Of a DNA stretch of 64,000 bases, positions 15,249 through 25,055 are shown piece by piece. Location of the stretch: the NCBI GenBank assembly GCA_938023515.1, contig CALJDR010000049.1:1-64000 (forward strand). The letters are read 5' to 3'. Made by a program: the position numbers and the translations under genes. Numbering within the stretch: position 1 is the stretch's first letter; each line of letters begins with the position of its first letter. Under the pieces are notes generated by a model. That model searched no databases. It worked only from the letters and a program-made list of their open reading frames with translations, and was not told where the DNA came from. This stretch comes from an uncultured Flavobacteriales bacterium. Lineage in GTDB: Bacteria; Bacteroidota; Bacteroidia; Flavobacteriales; UBA1820.

Positions 15249-17636
15249 ATGCCAGGCAAAAAGAAACAAGCCGCTTCTGCATCGCGGTACCGCCTTTTCC
15301 GCCGAATCCTTTGGTGGGGGTTGGGAGGAGGCATTCTGTTGGTATGCCTCCTGTTTTTCCTCGTCTACAAAGGCGTATTCGGGCCTTTGCCTACATTTGA
15401 GGATATAGAGAACCCTGAATCAAGCATCGCCACGGAGATCATTTCGGCTGATGGACAGGTGCTGGGTAAGATATGGAAGAACGAAAACCGTTCTCCCGTT
15501 AAATTCGAGGAATTATCCCCTTACCTGGTGGATGCCCTTATCGCTACCGAGGACGAGCGTTTCCGGGAGCACTCGGGTGTCGACGTGCGTTCTACCGTGC
15601 GGGCGGTCGTATTTTTGGGCAGCAAAGGCGGCGCCAGCACCCTGACCCAGCAGCTGGCCAAACAACTTTTTACCAAGAATGCTTCGCAGAACAAGATAGA
15701 GAGGGGTGTTCAGAAACTCAAAGAATGGATCATCGCAGCCCAGCTCGAACGCAGCTATACCAAGGATGAGATCATCACGATGTATTTCAACAAATACGAT
15801 TTCCTGTACAACGCCTATGGGATCAAAAATGCCTCGCTGACTTATTTTAATAAGCTCCCTGCCGACCTGAAGATTGAAGAGGCGGCGGTGTTGGTCGGTA
15901 TGGCCAAAAATCCTATCCTGTACAACCCGATCCGCAATCCGAAGAATGCGGAATCCCGGCGCAACCAGGTATTCCGGCAGATGAAACGCAACGGATTCAT
16001 TACTTCCGAACAGTTGGATTCGCTTTCGGCGCTTCCTCTGGAGACCGATTTCCGGATGCAGACTCACACCCAGGGCCTGGCCCAGTATTTCCGCGAATAT
16101 GTGCGTGAAGCGGTGAACGATTATCTCAAGGACGCCCGCAAACCGGACGGGAGCAAGTATTCTGTGACCCAGGATGGCCTGCGGATCTACACTTCGATCG
16201 ATTCGCGGATGCAGCGTTATGCCGAGGAGGCTGTGAACGAGCATCTGTCCAACCTCCAGAAAGTGTTCGATTACACCCAAAGGGGTAATAAAATGCGCCC
16301 GTTCTATAAAATAAGCAAGGCCCAGGACGACGCCTTGATGAACCGGGCGATGAAACGTACCGATCGGTACCGTTCCCTGAAGAACCAGGGCAAATCGGAA
16401 GCCGAGATCGTGCGCAATTTCAATACGTCCGAAAAGATGACGGTATTCACCTGGGAGCATGGGCGGCCTTCCACCAAGGAAGTGGAAATGACCCCTATGG
16501 ATTCGATCCGGTATTACAAAGGTTTCCTCAACGCCGGGTTCCTGGCTGTCGAGCCTCAGACCGGTTATGTGAAAGCGTGGGTAGGAGGGATCAACTACCG
16601 GTATTTCCAGTATGACCATGTGATCAAGGCGCGCCGGCAGACGGGCTCCATTTTCAAACCCTTCGTCTATGCTACCGCTATCGACCAACGCAAGATGTCG
16701 CCGTGTTTCGAGTATATCGACCAGCCGGTTACTTTCCCGGCCGACGAATGGAGCCTGCCTCAGGATTGGACCCCGCGCAATTCGGACAATAAATACGACT
16801 ATACGCCCTATACACTGATAACAGGTCTGGCCAAATCGAAGAACTCCATTACCGCCTCTATTGTAAAAGACCTCGGTACCACTGAGCCTATCATTGCGCT
16901 GGCACGTAAGTTAGGAGTCACTTCGCCTATCGACAAAGGACCGGCTATGTGCCTGGGTTCGGCCGATATATCCCTGTACGAAATGATAGGCGCCTTTTCC
17001 ACGTTTGCCAATAAGGGCAGCTATACCAAGCCCATCATGGTCACGCGGATCGAGGATAAGAATGGCATCGTTCTGTATCAGGATGCTACACCTTCCCATG
17101 CGGTGATGAGCGAGGAATCTTCCTATGCCATTATCAAACTGCTCGAAGGGGTGACCAAGAACGGCACGGGCGCCCGTTTGCGCGCTTCGTGGGCCAACTA
17201 CCAGGCTCCCGATCCGGATAAGACCAAATATGTGACGGGCTATCCCTGGAAATTCACCAACCCCATAGCCGGTAAGACCGGTACGTCTCAGAACCAGTCC
17301 GACGGATGGTTCATCGGTATGGTCCCCAATCTGGCTGCCGGGGCGTGGGTAGGATGCGAAGACCGGGCGGCCCATTTTAGCTCGATGACTTACGGGCAGG
17401 GGGCTACGTCGGCCCTTCCGATATGGGCGGTGTTCATGAAGAAATGTTACGCCGACCCGACCCTTCACGTGTCGAAAGGCGAATTCGAAGCGCCTTCGAC
17501 CCCGATGTCCATCAGTCTTTCGTGTGAAAGGAGCACGACGGTCTTTCCCGACGTGTCCGGTGAGGACGATGTTGAGGAAACGGTATCTTCGGATGCCTGG
17601 GTACAGTCTTCGGAAGATACGGACGTAGAATTTTAA
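15249..17636 (+). CDS. Penicillin-binding protein 1A (bifunctional)
   Basis: A class A PBP of 795 aa that polymerises and crosslinks peptidoglycan. One N-terminal membrane anchor spans about 20-42. The GT51 domain has EDERFREHSGVD (catalytic Glu101) and STLTQQLAK. The transpeptidase domain has SxxK at Ser467-Lys470 (TGSIFK), SKN at 530-532 and KTGT at 676-679. An acidic C-terminal tail follows. It starts 17 bases after gldH and ends 3 bases before the beta-helix gene. Confidence 0.94.
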   Translation: MPGKKKQAASASRYRLFRRILWWGLGGGILLVCLLFFLVYKGVFGPLPTFEDIENPESSIATEIISADGQVLGKIWKNENRSPVKFEELSPYLVDALIATEDERFREHSGVDVRSTVRAVVFLGSKGGASTLTQQLAKQLFTKNASQNKIERGVQKLKEWIIAAQLERSYTKDEIITMYFNKYDFLYNAYGIKNASLTYFNKLPADLKIEEAAVLVGMAKNPILYNPIRNPKNAESRRNQVFRQMKRNGFITSEQLDSLSALPLETDFRMQTHTQGLAQYFREYVREAVNDYLKDARKPDGSKYSVTQDGLRIYTSIDSRMQRYAEEAVNEHLSNLQKVFDYTQRGNKMRPFYKISKAQDDALMNRAMKRTDRYRSLKNQGKSEAEIVRNFNTSEKMTVFTWEHGRPSTKEVEMTPMDSIRYYKGFLNAGFLAVEPQTGYVKAWVGGINYRYFQYDHVIKARRQTGSIFKPFVYATAIDQRKMSPCFEYIDQPVTFPADEWSLPQDWTPRNSDNKYDYTPYTLITGLAKSKNSITASIVKDLGTTEPIIALARKLGVTSPIDKGPAMCLGSADISLYEMIGAFSTFANKGSYTKPIMVTRIEDKNGIVLYQDATPSHAVMSEESSYAIIKLLEGVTKNGTGARLRASWANYQAPDPDKTKYVTGYPWKFTNPIAGKTGTSQNQSDGWFIGMVPNLAAGAWVGCEDRAAHFSSMTYGQGATSALPIWAVFMKKCYADPTLHVSKGEFEAPSTPMSISLSCERSTTVFPDVSGEDDVEETVSSDAWVQSSEDTDVEF

Positions 17637-17639
17637 GCG

Positions 17640-18314
17640 ATGAAACATACGGAAGCCGTCTGCGGGTATTTCTTCGCCGCCGCACATCCCTTTGCGCAGC
17701 CGCTGGTCGATGCCTGCCGGTATCCGTGGGAGATTGTCGAACGCTTGAGCGAAATGTTCGTCCCGGAAGTGCTTTCCGCGCTGCCCCTGAAAAAACTGGC
17801 CTATAATATCTGGGCTGAAGACGGAGCTGTGATAGAAGGCGGCGCAGCGGTGGAAGGGCGCCTGATTGCCGGGAAAGGGACAGTCGTGCGGCGCAATACG
17901 GTGATCCGCGGCGATGTGGTGGCCGGCCGGGGATGTACGATCGGAAATTTCACGGAAGTAAAGAATGCTCTGTTGTTTGACGGAGTACAATTGCCCCATC
18001 TGTCTTATGTGGGGGACTCGGTATTGGGCAGCAACGCCCATTTAGGGGCCGGTGCGAAGATATCCAATTTCAAATCGTTCGGCACACCTGTACATATCGA
18101 CTTCGAAGATGGAAAATACCCGACGGGACTGATAAAGCTCGGGGCCGTGCTGGGAGACGATACAGAGATAGGATGCAATGCGGTGCTCAACCCGGGGAGT
18201 ATCCTGGGGCGCCGATGCGTAGTCTATCCCTTGGTGGCATTCCGGGGCGTGGCCGACAACGGCACGATCCTGAAAGCCGAGGGCGATCCGGTAGTAAGAA
18301 AAGAAACGGATTAA
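17640..18314 (+). CDS. Left-handed beta-helix (GlmU C-terminal-like) protein
   Basis: A 224-aa protein of hexapeptide repeats ([LIV]-G-x4 pattern: VIEGGAAVEGRLIAGKGTVV, GCTIGNFTEVKNALLFDG, SVLGSNAHLGAGAKISNF, GAVLGDDTEIGCNAVLNPGS). It resembles the acetyltransferase half of GlmU and similar sugar-nucleotide enzymes but has no pyrophosphorylase domain. An acyltransferase acting on a nucleotide sugar is the likely role; the substrate is unknown. The 3-base gap from PBP1A suggests a link to cell-wall precursor supply. Confidence 0.75.
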   Translation: MKHTEAVCGYFFAAAHPFAQPLVDACRYPWEIVERLSEMFVPEVLSALPLKKLAYNIWAEDGAVIEGGAAVEGRLIAGKGTVVRRNTVIRGDVVAGRGCTIGNFTEVKNALLFDGVQLPHLSYVGDSVLGSNAHLGAGAKISNFKSFGTPVHIDFEDGKYPTGLIKLGAVLGDDTEIGCNAVLNPGSILGRRCVVYPLVAFRGVADNGTILKAEGDPVVRKETD

Positions 18315-18320
18315 AATAGA

Positions 18321-19067
18321 ATGAACGGGAAAATGACGAAATTAAGCGTAAACATCAACAAAATAGCCACCCTGCGCAATGCGCGCGGAGGCAATGTGCC
18401 CGATGTGGTGAAAGTAGCGGCCGACTGCCAGCGTTTCGGCGCACAGGGTATCACGGTACACCCGCGTCCCGACCAGCGCCATATCACGCACAAGGACGTA
18501 TTCGACCTGCTGCCGGTCATCACTACCGAATACAACATCGAAGGAAATCCGACGGAGGATTTTATACAGCTCGTTACCCGGGCAAAACCCACGCAGGTAA
18601 CGCTCGTGCCGGATGCCCCCTCCAACCTCACGTCCAACGCCGGTTGGGATACCGTAGCTCATGCCGGGTTTTTGCGCGAAGTGACGGGAAAATTCCAACA
18701 GGCCGGGATACGGGTGTCGATTTTCGTCGATCCGGACAAAAAGATGATCGAAGGGGCCAAAACGGCAGGCGCCGACCGCGTGGAACTATACACCGAGCGC
18801 TTTGCCCGCCTGTATGCACAAGGAGATGAGGCAGTGATCCTTCCGTATAAGGAGGCTTCGGAATATGCCCGGTCGCTGGGGCTGGGCGTCAATGCCGGGC
18901 ACGACCTTTCGCTGGACAACATAGAATTTTATATCCGGGATATCCCGTTCACCGATGAAGTATCCATCGGGCATGCCCTTATCAGCGAAGCACTGTACCT
19001 GGGGCTCGAAAATACGATAGGTTCGTACCTCAATAAGATAAGAAGGGCCTCACAAGGAATTAAATAA
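18321..19067 (+). CDS. pdxJ: Pyridoxine 5'-phosphate synthase PdxJ
   Basis: PdxJ condenses 1-deoxyxylulose 5-phosphate with 3-amino-2-oxopropyl phosphate in vitamin B6 synthesis. The 248-aa protein shows TKLSVNINKIATLRNARGG, GITVHPRPDQRHI, VSIFVDPDKKMIEGAKTAGA, GADRVELYT and the final GHALISEALYLGLENTI. The family N-terminus fits the second Met (18333) better than the first. It lies 6 bases after the beta-helix gene. Its last 8 bases overlap the 3' end of the convergent L,D-transpeptidase gene. Confidence 0.95.
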   Translation: MNGKMTKLSVNINKIATLRNARGGNVPDVVKVAADCQRFGAQGITVHPRPDQRHITHKDVFDLLPVITTEYNIEGNPTEDFIQLVTRAKPTQVTLVPDAPSNLTSNAGWDTVAHAGFLREVTGKFQQAGIRVSIFVDPDKKMIEGAKTAGADRVELYTERFARLYAQGDEAVILPYKEASEYARSLGLGVNAGHDLSLDNIEFYIRDIPFTDEVSIGHALISEALYLGLENTIGSYLNKIRRASQGIK

Positions 19068-19662
19068 TCTCTACGATGGTGCCTACGGACACTTGGTCGT
19101 AGAGTTTTACCACATCTTCGTTTTTCATCCGAACGCATCCGTGCGAGGCGGGTTTGCCGATCAGGCCTTCTTCCGGCGTACCGTGTATATATATGTACCG
19201 CCGATAGCTGTCTATTCCTTCGCCTTTGTTGACTCCCGGTTCCGTTCCCTCCAGGTGCATGATCCGGGTCGTTACGTAGTCCTTGCCGGTCGATACGGGG
19301 GATTGTACGATTTCGGCTTCCTGCCCGGTATATATCTTCGCTTTAAAGATCGCGCCCAAAGGTTTGCCGTCCCCGCGTTTGTCTGCGATCCGGTGAACCC
19401 CCAAGGGTGTTTTGTTAGAACCCAGTTGGTTGCCGATACCGTATTTGGAGGTCGAACACGGATAAATGTCCAGCGTATCGCCCTTGATGTTCAGGGTATA
19501 AAGTTTCTGGCAGTCTGTATTGACAAGTATCCGGTCTATTTTGGAGGCTGAAGAATCTGTTGCATTTTTAGGAGGATCGGAAAGATCGGGAGAAAGGGCA
19601 TAGCAGGATGCACCCAGGCAAAGAAGCAGGGCGGTCAGCCCGCCGGAAATTATTTTCGTCAT
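19060..19662 (-). CDS. L,D-transpeptidase (YkuD family)
   Basis: An exported protein of about 200 aa with a YkuD catalytic domain. The N-terminal signal peptide (MTKIISGGLTALLLCLGASC) is followed by the domain carrying HGTPEE and SHGCVRM, the catalytic His and Cys. It may form 3-3 crosslinks, attach proteins to peptidoglycan or remodel the wall. I chose the ATG at 19662; a TTG lies 24 bases upstream. It is alone on the minus strand and converges on pdxJ with an 8-base overlap. Confidence 0.88.
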   Translation of the reverse strand: MTKIISGGLTALLLCLGASCYALSPDLSDPPKNATDSSASKIDRILVNTDCQKLYTLNIKGDTLDIYPCSTSKYGIGNQLGSNKTPLGVHRIADKRGDGKPLGAIFKAKIYTGQEAEIVQSPVSTGKDYVTTRIMHLEGTEPGVNKGEGIDSYRRYIYIHGTPEEGLIGKPASHGCVRMKNEDVVKLYDQVSVGTIVEII

Positions 19663-19761
19663 TTTTTCAGGTTTTATTTGCGGCAATAAAAATAAGCAAA
19701 AAAACTTCTGCGGCGGGATATAACAGCATGAAGTATCCTCCTAAAAAAGAAACGAATATGG

Positions 19762-19792
19762 TTTGTTTTTCAAAATAAAAATTTTACCTTTG
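19762..19792 (+). promoter_or_regulatory. Promoter of the str operon (rpsL)
   Basis: TTTG (19762-19765), a 19-base spacer and TACCTTTG (19785-19792) form a full Bacteroidota promoter. The transcript would have a leader of about 225 bases before rpsL. Confidence 0.75.
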
Positions 19793-20023
19793 CAAGCCAT
19801 TATATAAGATGTTAAGACCATCTTTGATCCTCTGGGTTAAAGGGTTTATTATCACCATTTTATGTTCGGTTGTTCGTGGGTCCCGTTCGCAGGGGATGCG
19901 ACTACCAATGTGTTTTATGCGCTGAAAAAAGACAGTGCGGGTGTTAAAAAAGAGTCTTGTCATCCCCGGGAATGGAACCAAAAAGAAGAATTTTAACATA
20001 AATAATTTTTAAGAGCAAAACAA
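19793..20023 (+). promoter_or_regulatory. Long 5' leader of rpsL
   Basis: The stretch between the promoter and rpsL holds no convincing gene. It probably forms an RNA leader; autogenous control by a ribosomal protein is typical of such operons. I could not identify the structure by eye. Confidence 0.35.
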
Positions 20024-20431
20024 ATGCCAACCATTCAACAATTAGTTAGAAAAGGAAGAGCCGTACTCGCCAAGAAGAGTAAATCGGCTGCTTTGGATTC
20101 CTGCCCGCAGCGTCGCGGGGTGTGCACGCGTGTTTACACCACTACGCCTAAGAAGCCGAACTCGGCTATGCGTAAGGTGGCCCGTGTACGCCTGACCAAC
20201 GGAAACGAGGTCAACGCATACATCGGCGGTGAAGGGCACAACCTCCAAGAGCACTCGATAGTATTGGTACGCGGTGGAAGGGTTAAGGATTTGCCGGGTG
20301 TCCGTTATCACATCGTTCGCGGTGCGCTGGATACTGCCGGAGTGAACGGACGCAAGCAGCGTCGTTCCAAGTATGGAGCTAAGCGTCCTAAACCGGGGCA
20401 GGCAGCACCTACTACCGGTAAGAAGAAATGA
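20024..20431 (+). CDS. rpsL: 30S ribosomal protein S12
   Basis: S12 of the decoding centre, 135 aa. It begins [12 protein letters not shown] and has the [16 protein letters not shown] and [14 protein letters not shown] loops where streptomycin-resistance changes arise. Wild-type-like Lys residues are present in both. It is the first gene of the str operon, followed by rpsG. Confidence 0.97.
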   Translation: MPTIQQLVRKGRAVLAKKSKSAALDSCPQRRGVCTRVYTTTPKKPNSAMRKVARVRLTNGNEVNAYIGGEGHNLQEHSIVLVRGGRVKDLPGVRYHIVRGALDTAGVNGRKQRRSKYGAKRPKPGQAAPTTGKKK

Positions 20432-20463
20432 TCCTAACCGTTCAACATTTAAAAAATTAAATC

Positions 20464-20940
20464 ATGAGAAAGACAAGAGCTAAAAAAAGAGTTCTTCTTC
20501 CCGATCCGAAGTTCAATGATACGCTGGTAACGCGTTTTGTGAACGATCTTATGTGGGACGGCAAGAAAAGTGTGGCGCTTCAGGTGTTCTACGATGCTCT
20601 GGATATCGTAGGGGAAAAGTCGAAAGACAGCGAAAAATCCCCTCTGGAGATATGGAAAGAAGCATTGACCAATGTAATGCCCCATGTAGAGGTGCGCTCG
20701 CGCCGTGTAGGTGGTGCTACGTTCCAGATACCGATGCAGATCCGTCCGGACCGCAAGGTGTCCATGGCAATCAAATGGCTGGTGAAATACGCCCGCCTTC
20801 GCAACGAAAAGTCGATGGCCCAGAAACTGGCCGCCGAGATCATGGCCGCTTCCAAGGAAGAGGGTGCCGCTGTTAAAAAGCGTATGGATACCCACAAAAT
20901 GGCCGAAGCCAACAAGGCGTTCTCGCACTTTAGATTCTAA
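20464..20940 (+). CDS. rpsG: 30S ribosomal protein S7
   Basis: S7, the primary binder of the 16S rRNA 3' domain, 158 aa. [19 protein letters not shown], then the core [18 protein letters not shown] and [16 protein letters not shown], match the family. It is followed by fusA after 18 bases. Confidence 0.97.
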   Translation: MRKTRAKKRVLLPDPKFNDTLVTRFVNDLMWDGKKSVALQVFYDALDIVGEKSKDSEKSPLEIWKEALTNVMPHVEVRSRRVGGATFQIPMQIRPDRKVSMAIKWLVKYARLRNEKSMAQKLAAEIMAASKEEGAAVKKRMDTHKMAEANKAFSHFRF

Positions 20941-20958
20941 ACATACGAGGAAAAACAC

Positions 20959-23079
20959 ATGGCAAAAAGAGATTTACATTATACGAGAAATATTGGCATC
21001 ATGGCCCACATCGATGCCGGGAAGACGACCACCAGCGAACGTATCCTTTACTATACGGGTATCACCCACAAGATAGGAGAGGTACACGACGGTGCCGCCA
21101 CCATGGACTGGATGGCCCAAGAGCAGGAGCGAGGCATTACCATCACCTCGGCTGCTACCACTGTATTCTGGAACTACCCGACCCAGCAGGGCCAGTCTAC
21201 TCCGGACACCAAAAAATATAAGATCAACCTGATCGACACCCCGGGACACGTAGACTTTACGGTCGAAGTGGAGCGTTCGCTCCGTATCCTGGACGGTGCC
21301 GTGGCCCTGTTCTGCGCCGTAGGCGGTGTGGAACCCCAATCCGAAACGGTTTGGCGTCAGGCTACCAAATACAATGTACCGCGTATCGGTTTCGTCAACA
21401 AGATGGACCGCAGTGGTGCCGATTTCTTCAACGTGGTAAAACAGGTGAAAGAGCGCCTCGGCGCCAACCCTGTGCCTCTGCAGGTGCCCATCGGTGCTGA
21501 AGCCGATTTCAAGGGCGTCGTAGACCTGCTGAAGATGGAAGGTATTATCTGGAATGAAGAGGACAAGGGTATGACCTATAAAGTTGTTCCTATTCCTGAC
21601 GATCTGAAGGAAGAGTGCGCAAAATGGCGCCAGCACTTGCTGGAGTCCGTAGCCGAGACTTCCGAAGAGCTAATGGAAAAATTCTTCTCAGACCCGGATT
21701 CTATCACCGAAGCCGAACTGCTCGTGGCTATCCGCAAAGCGACTATCGCGATGGATATCACCCCGATGCTTTGCGGTTCTTCGTTCAAGAACAAGGGCGT
21801 GCAGAAGCTGCTCGACTGCGTAATGGCGTTCCTGCCTTCGCCAGCCGACGTAGAGGCTCTCAAGGGGATCGACCCCCGCACCGACCAGGAAGTTGTCCGC
21901 CAGCCGGACTCGGACGAACCAATGGCTGCGCTTGCCTTCAAGATCGCTACCGACCCGTTCGTAGGCCGTTTGTGCTTCTTCCGCATGTATTCCGGAAAAC
22001 TCGATGCCGGTTCTTATGTATACAACCCGCGTACCGATAAGAAAGAACGTATTTCGCGTATTTTCCAGATGCACTCGAAAGAGCAAAAGCCTATCGAAAC
22101 GATCGAAGCAGGTGATATAGGCGCCGGAGTAGGGTTCAAGGACATCCGCACGGGAGATACCCTTTGCGATGAGAAGAATCCTATCGTACTGGAATCGATG
22201 ACGTTCCCCGATCCTGTGATCGGTATTTCGATCGAGCCCAAGACGCAGGCCGACCTCGACAAACTGGGCGTAGGCCTGGGCAAACTGTCCGAGGAAGACC
22301 CGACGTTCCGCGTACATACGGATGAAGATTCCGGACAGACTATTATTTCCGGTATGGGTGAGCTTCACTTGGAGATCATCATCGACCGTCTGCGCCGCGA
22401 ATTCAACGTCGAGGTGACTGAAGGCCAGCCGCAGGTTGCTTATAAGGAAGCGATCACCGGAACGATCGAACACCGTGAAGTGTACAAGAAGCAGACCGGT
22501 GGACGTGGTAAGTTTGCCGATATCATCTTCCGCATGGAGCCCAACAGCGAAGGGAAGTCCGGGCTCGAGTTTGTTTCCGCGATCAAAGGCGGTAACATTC
22601 CGAAGGAGTTCATCCCCTCGATCGAAAAAGGATTCAAGGATGCGATCGGCGCCGGACCTCTGGCCGGTTACGAGCTTCAGGGTATGAAGATCACTGTATT
22701 GGATGGTTCTTTCCATCCGGTGGACTCCGACCAGCTTTCGTTCGAAATGGCTGCCAAGCTGGGATATAAGGAAGCGGCTCCCAAGGCTACTCCTATCCTG
22801 CTCGAACCTATCATGAAACTCGAAGTGACCACTCCCGAAGAAAACATGGGCGACGTGATCGGTGACCTGAACCGCCGCCGCGGTATCATCAAAGGTACCG
22901 ACAACCGTGCGGGAGCTACTGTCGTGAAGGCCGATGTGCCTCTGTCCGAGATGTTCGGTTACGTGACCTCGCTCCGTACCCTGACTTCGGGCCGTGCGAC
23001 TTCCTCCATGGAATTCTCGCACTACTCCGAGGTGCCGCGCAACATCGCCGAAGAGGTAATTGCCAAGTCAAAGAAATAA
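20959..23079 (+). CDS. fusA: Elongation factor G
   Basis: EF-G drives translocation and, with RRF, ribosome recycling. The 706-aa protein has G1 [15 protein letters not shown], switch [16 protein letters not shown]3 DTPGHVDF and G4 NKMDRSGAD. Domains III-V are complete ([32 protein letters not shown]). Being inside the str operon next to rpsG supports assignment as the main translocase. Confidence 0.97.
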   Translation: MAKRDLHYTRNIGIMAHIDAGKTTTSERILYYTGITHKIGEVHDGAATMDWMAQEQERGITITSAATTVFWNYPTQQGQSTPDTKKYKINLIDTPGHVDFTVEVERSLRILDGAVALFCAVGGVEPQSETVWRQATKYNVPRIGFVNKMDRSGADFFNVVKQVKERLGANPVPLQVPIGAEADFKGVVDLLKMEGIIWNEEDKGMTYKVVPIPDDLKEECAKWRQHLLESVAETSEELMEKFFSDPDSITEAELLVAIRKATIAMDITPMLCGSSFKNKGVQKLLDCVMAFLPSPADVEALKGIDPRTDQEVVRQPDSDEPMAALAFKIATDPFVGRLCFFRMYSGKLDAGSYVYNPRTDKKERISRIFQMHSKEQKPIETIEAGDIGAGVGFKDIRTGDTLCDEKNPIVLESMTFPDPVIGISIEPKTQADLDKLGVGLGKLSEEDPTFRVHTDEDSGQTIISGMGELHLEIIIDRLRREFNVEVTEGQPQVAYKEAITGTIEHREVYKKQTGGRGKFADIIFRMEPNSEGKSGLEFVSAIKGGNIPKEFIPSIEKGFKDAIGAGPLAGYELQGMKITVLDGSFHPVDSDQLSFEMAAKLGYKEAAPKATPILLEPIMKLEVTTPEENMGDVIGDLNRRRGIIKGTDNRAGATVVKADVPLSEMFGYVTSLRTLTSGRATSSMEFSHYSEVPRNIAEEVIAKSKK

Positions 23080-23106
23080 AGAATAAGTTTTAGACCATAT
23101 AATACA

Positions 23107-23412
23107 ATGAGTCAAAAGATCCGTATCAAACTAAAGTCTTACGACCACAGTCTGGTGGATAAATCGGCCGACAAGATTGTCAAGACCGTAAAATCTACCG
23201 GAGCGATAGTGAACGGCCCGATTCCGCTTCCTACGCAGAAAAAGATATTCACCGTACTGCGTTCCCCGCACGTGAACAAGAAATCGCGCGAGCAGTTCGA
23301 ACTGAATTCTTTCAAGCGCCTGTTGGATATTTACAGTTCTTCTTCCAAGACCATCGATGCCTTGATGAAGCTCGAGCTGCCCAGCGGTGTAGAAGTAGAG
23401 ATCAAAGTGTAA
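23107..23412 (+). CDS. rpsJ: 30S ribosomal protein S10
   Basis: S10, 101 aa. It starts [20 protein letters not shown] and contains [20 protein letters not shown]. It begins the S10 operon, 27 bases after fusA, so the str and S10 operons may be one transcript. A strong hairpin follows before rplC. Confidence 0.97.
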   Translation: MSQKIRIKLKSYDHSLVDKSADKIVKTVKSTGAIVNGPIPLPTQKKIFTVLRSPHVNKKSREQFELNSFKRLLDIYSSSSKTIDALMKLELPSGVEVEIKV

Positions 23413-23429
23413 TTCATTTTAGCGGATAC

Positions 23430-23459
23430 CTTGGCCGCAGGACTGTTCCTGCGGCCAAG
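23430..23459 (+). promoter_or_regulatory. Strong hairpin between rpsJ and rplC
   Basis: A perfect 12-bp stem (CTTGGCCGCAGG / CCTGCGGCCAAG) with a 6-base loop lies in the 91-base gap. No U-run follows, so it is not a normal terminator. A protein-binding or RNA-processing site is possible. Confidence 0.6.
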
Positions 23460-23503
23460 CGCTGTCCTGATAGTAATAATTGTCCAATAATTAAAACCAC
23501 AAA

Positions 23504-24121
23504 ATGTCTGGATTAATTGGTAAAAAAATCGGTATGACCAGCATTTTTGACCAGAACGGGAAGAATGTTCCCTGTACGGTCATAGAATGCGGTCCATGTG
23601 TAGTAACACAGGTCAGAACCACACAGGTTGATGGGTATGAAGCCCTTCAGCTTGGTTTCGATGACAAAAAGGAAAAGAACGTTACCAAGGCACTCGGCGG
23701 ACACTTCAAGAAAGCGGGAACTACCCCCAAGCACAAAGTCGTAGAATTCAAGGAATTCGACGGCGAGTACAAGCTCGGCGATGTTCTCTCTGCGGATATT
23801 TTCGCAGAAGGAGAGTTCGTGGATGTCGTAGGTACCTCCAAAGGACGGGGTTACCAGGGTGTCGTTAAACGTCATGGATTTGGTGGTGTAGGACAAGCAA
23901 CTCACGGTCAGCACAACCGTCTTCGCAAGCCCGGTTCTATCGGTGCGTGCTCTTACCCTGCAAAGGTGTTCAAAGGGCTTCGCATGGCAGGACGTATGGG
24001 CGGCGACCGGGTTAAGGTGAAAAACCTGCTGGTACTCAAAGTAGAAGCAGATAAGAACCTGCTGGTAATCAAAGGATGCGTTCCGGGCGCAAAGAACTCA
24101 TATTTAATTATTGAAAAGTAA
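23504..24121 (+). CDS. rplC: 50S ribosomal protein L3
   Basis: L3, one of the first proteins to bind 23S rRNA, with a loop near the peptidyl transferase centre. The 205-aa bacterial form begins [20 protein letters not shown]. The loop region [20 protein letters not shown] and [15 protein letters not shown] core are present. Its stop codon overlaps the rplD start by one base. Confidence 0.96.
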   Translation: MSGLIGKKIGMTSIFDQNGKNVPCTVIECGPCVVTQVRTTQVDGYEALQLGFDDKKEKNVTKALGGHFKKAGTTPKHKVVEFKEFDGEYKLGDVLSADIFAEGEFVDVVGTSKGRGYQGVVKRHGFGGVGQATHGQHNRLRKPGSIGACSYPAKVFKGLRMAGRMGGDRVKVKNLLVLKVEADKNLLVIKGCVPGAKNSYLIIEK

Positions 24122-24750
24122 TGGAATTAGAAGTATTAGACATACAAGGAAAGCCGACCGGACGCAAGGTAGCACTCGACGAATCGGTTTTTGCCGTAGA
24201 GCCCAATCAGCATGCGGTATGGCTGGACGTAAAGCAGCACCTGGCCAATAAGCGTCAGGGTACGCACAGTGCCAAAGATCGCAGCATCATCTCCGGAAGC
24301 ACCCGCAAGCTCAAAAAGCAGAAAGGGACGGGCGGAGCTCGTGCCGGTAGCATAAAGAACCCTATCTTCCGTGGAGGCGCCCGTGTATTCGGTCCAGTCC
24401 CGCGCGATTATTCATTCAAGCTGAACAAAAAAATCAAAAGACTGGCCCGCAAATCGGTGCTGTCTCAGAAAGTTTCGGACAAAAACCTGGTAGTTATTGA
24501 GGATTTCTCATTCGAATCCCCGAAAACCAAAAATTTTGTTAATATTATCGAAGCTTTGGGGCTAAAGTCTAAAAAATCATTGTTTGTTACGGCCACCGGC
24601 GATAAAAACGTATATTTGTCCTCACGAAATTTACAGTCCGCTTCGGTTGTGCCTTGCACAGAATTAAACACTTACGCGATCATCAATGCTTCGGCGATGG
24701 TGATTTCCGAAAGTGCTTTGCAGCAATTACAGAACAACTTAAGCAACTAA
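24121..24750 (+). CDS. rplD: 50S ribosomal protein L4
   Basis: L4 lines the exit tunnel and in many bacteria regulates its own operon. The 209-aa protein carries the extended loop KKQKGTGGARAGSIKNPIFR and GARVFGPVPRDYSFKLNKK. It overlaps rplC by one base, which suggests translational coupling. Confidence 0.96.
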   Translation: MELEVLDIQGKPTGRKVALDESVFAVEPNQHAVWLDVKQHLANKRQGTHSAKDRSIISGSTRKLKKQKGTGGARAGSIKNPIFRGGARVFGPVPRDYSFKLNKKIKRLARKSVLSQKVSDKNLVVIEDFSFESPKTKNFVNIIEALGLKSKKSLFVTATGDKNVYLSSRNLQSASVVPCTELNTYAIINASAMVISESALQQLQNNLSN

Positions 24751-24756
24751 CGCAAG

Positions 24757-25050
24757 ATGGATAATATATTAGTTAAGCCACTTATTACCGAAAAGATGAC
24801 CGCTATCACCGATAAGAGCGGCCGCTACGGTTTTATAGTAAGGCCCGATGCCGATAAGGAGCAGATCAAGGCTGCTATCGAAAAGGCATACGGCGTTACG
24901 GTTAAGAAAGTAAATACCATTCGCTATGCCGGAAAAGTCCGCAGCCGCTATACGAAAGCCGGACTGCAGAAAGGGCATACCAATGCGTTTAAGAAGGCCC
25001 TCGTAGAGATCGCCGAAGGACAAACAATCGACTTTTATAACAATATCTAA
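24757..25050 (+). CDS. rplW: 50S ribosomal protein L23
   Basis: L23 at the tunnel exit, docking site for trigger factor and SRP. The 97-aa protein begins [13 protein letters not shown] and has [20 protein letters not shown]. It starts 6 bases after rplD. Confidence 0.95.
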   Translation: MDNILVKPLITEKMTAITDKSGRYGFIVRPDADKEQIKAAIEKAYGVTVKKVNTIRYAGKVRSRYTKAGLQKGHTNAFKKALVEIAEGQTIDFYNNI

Positions 25051-25055
25051 AAGAT

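Noticed and set aside
21688..23022. A 444-codon minus-strand open frame inside fusA
   Set aside because: Antisense to an obvious EF-G gene with no recognisable motif.
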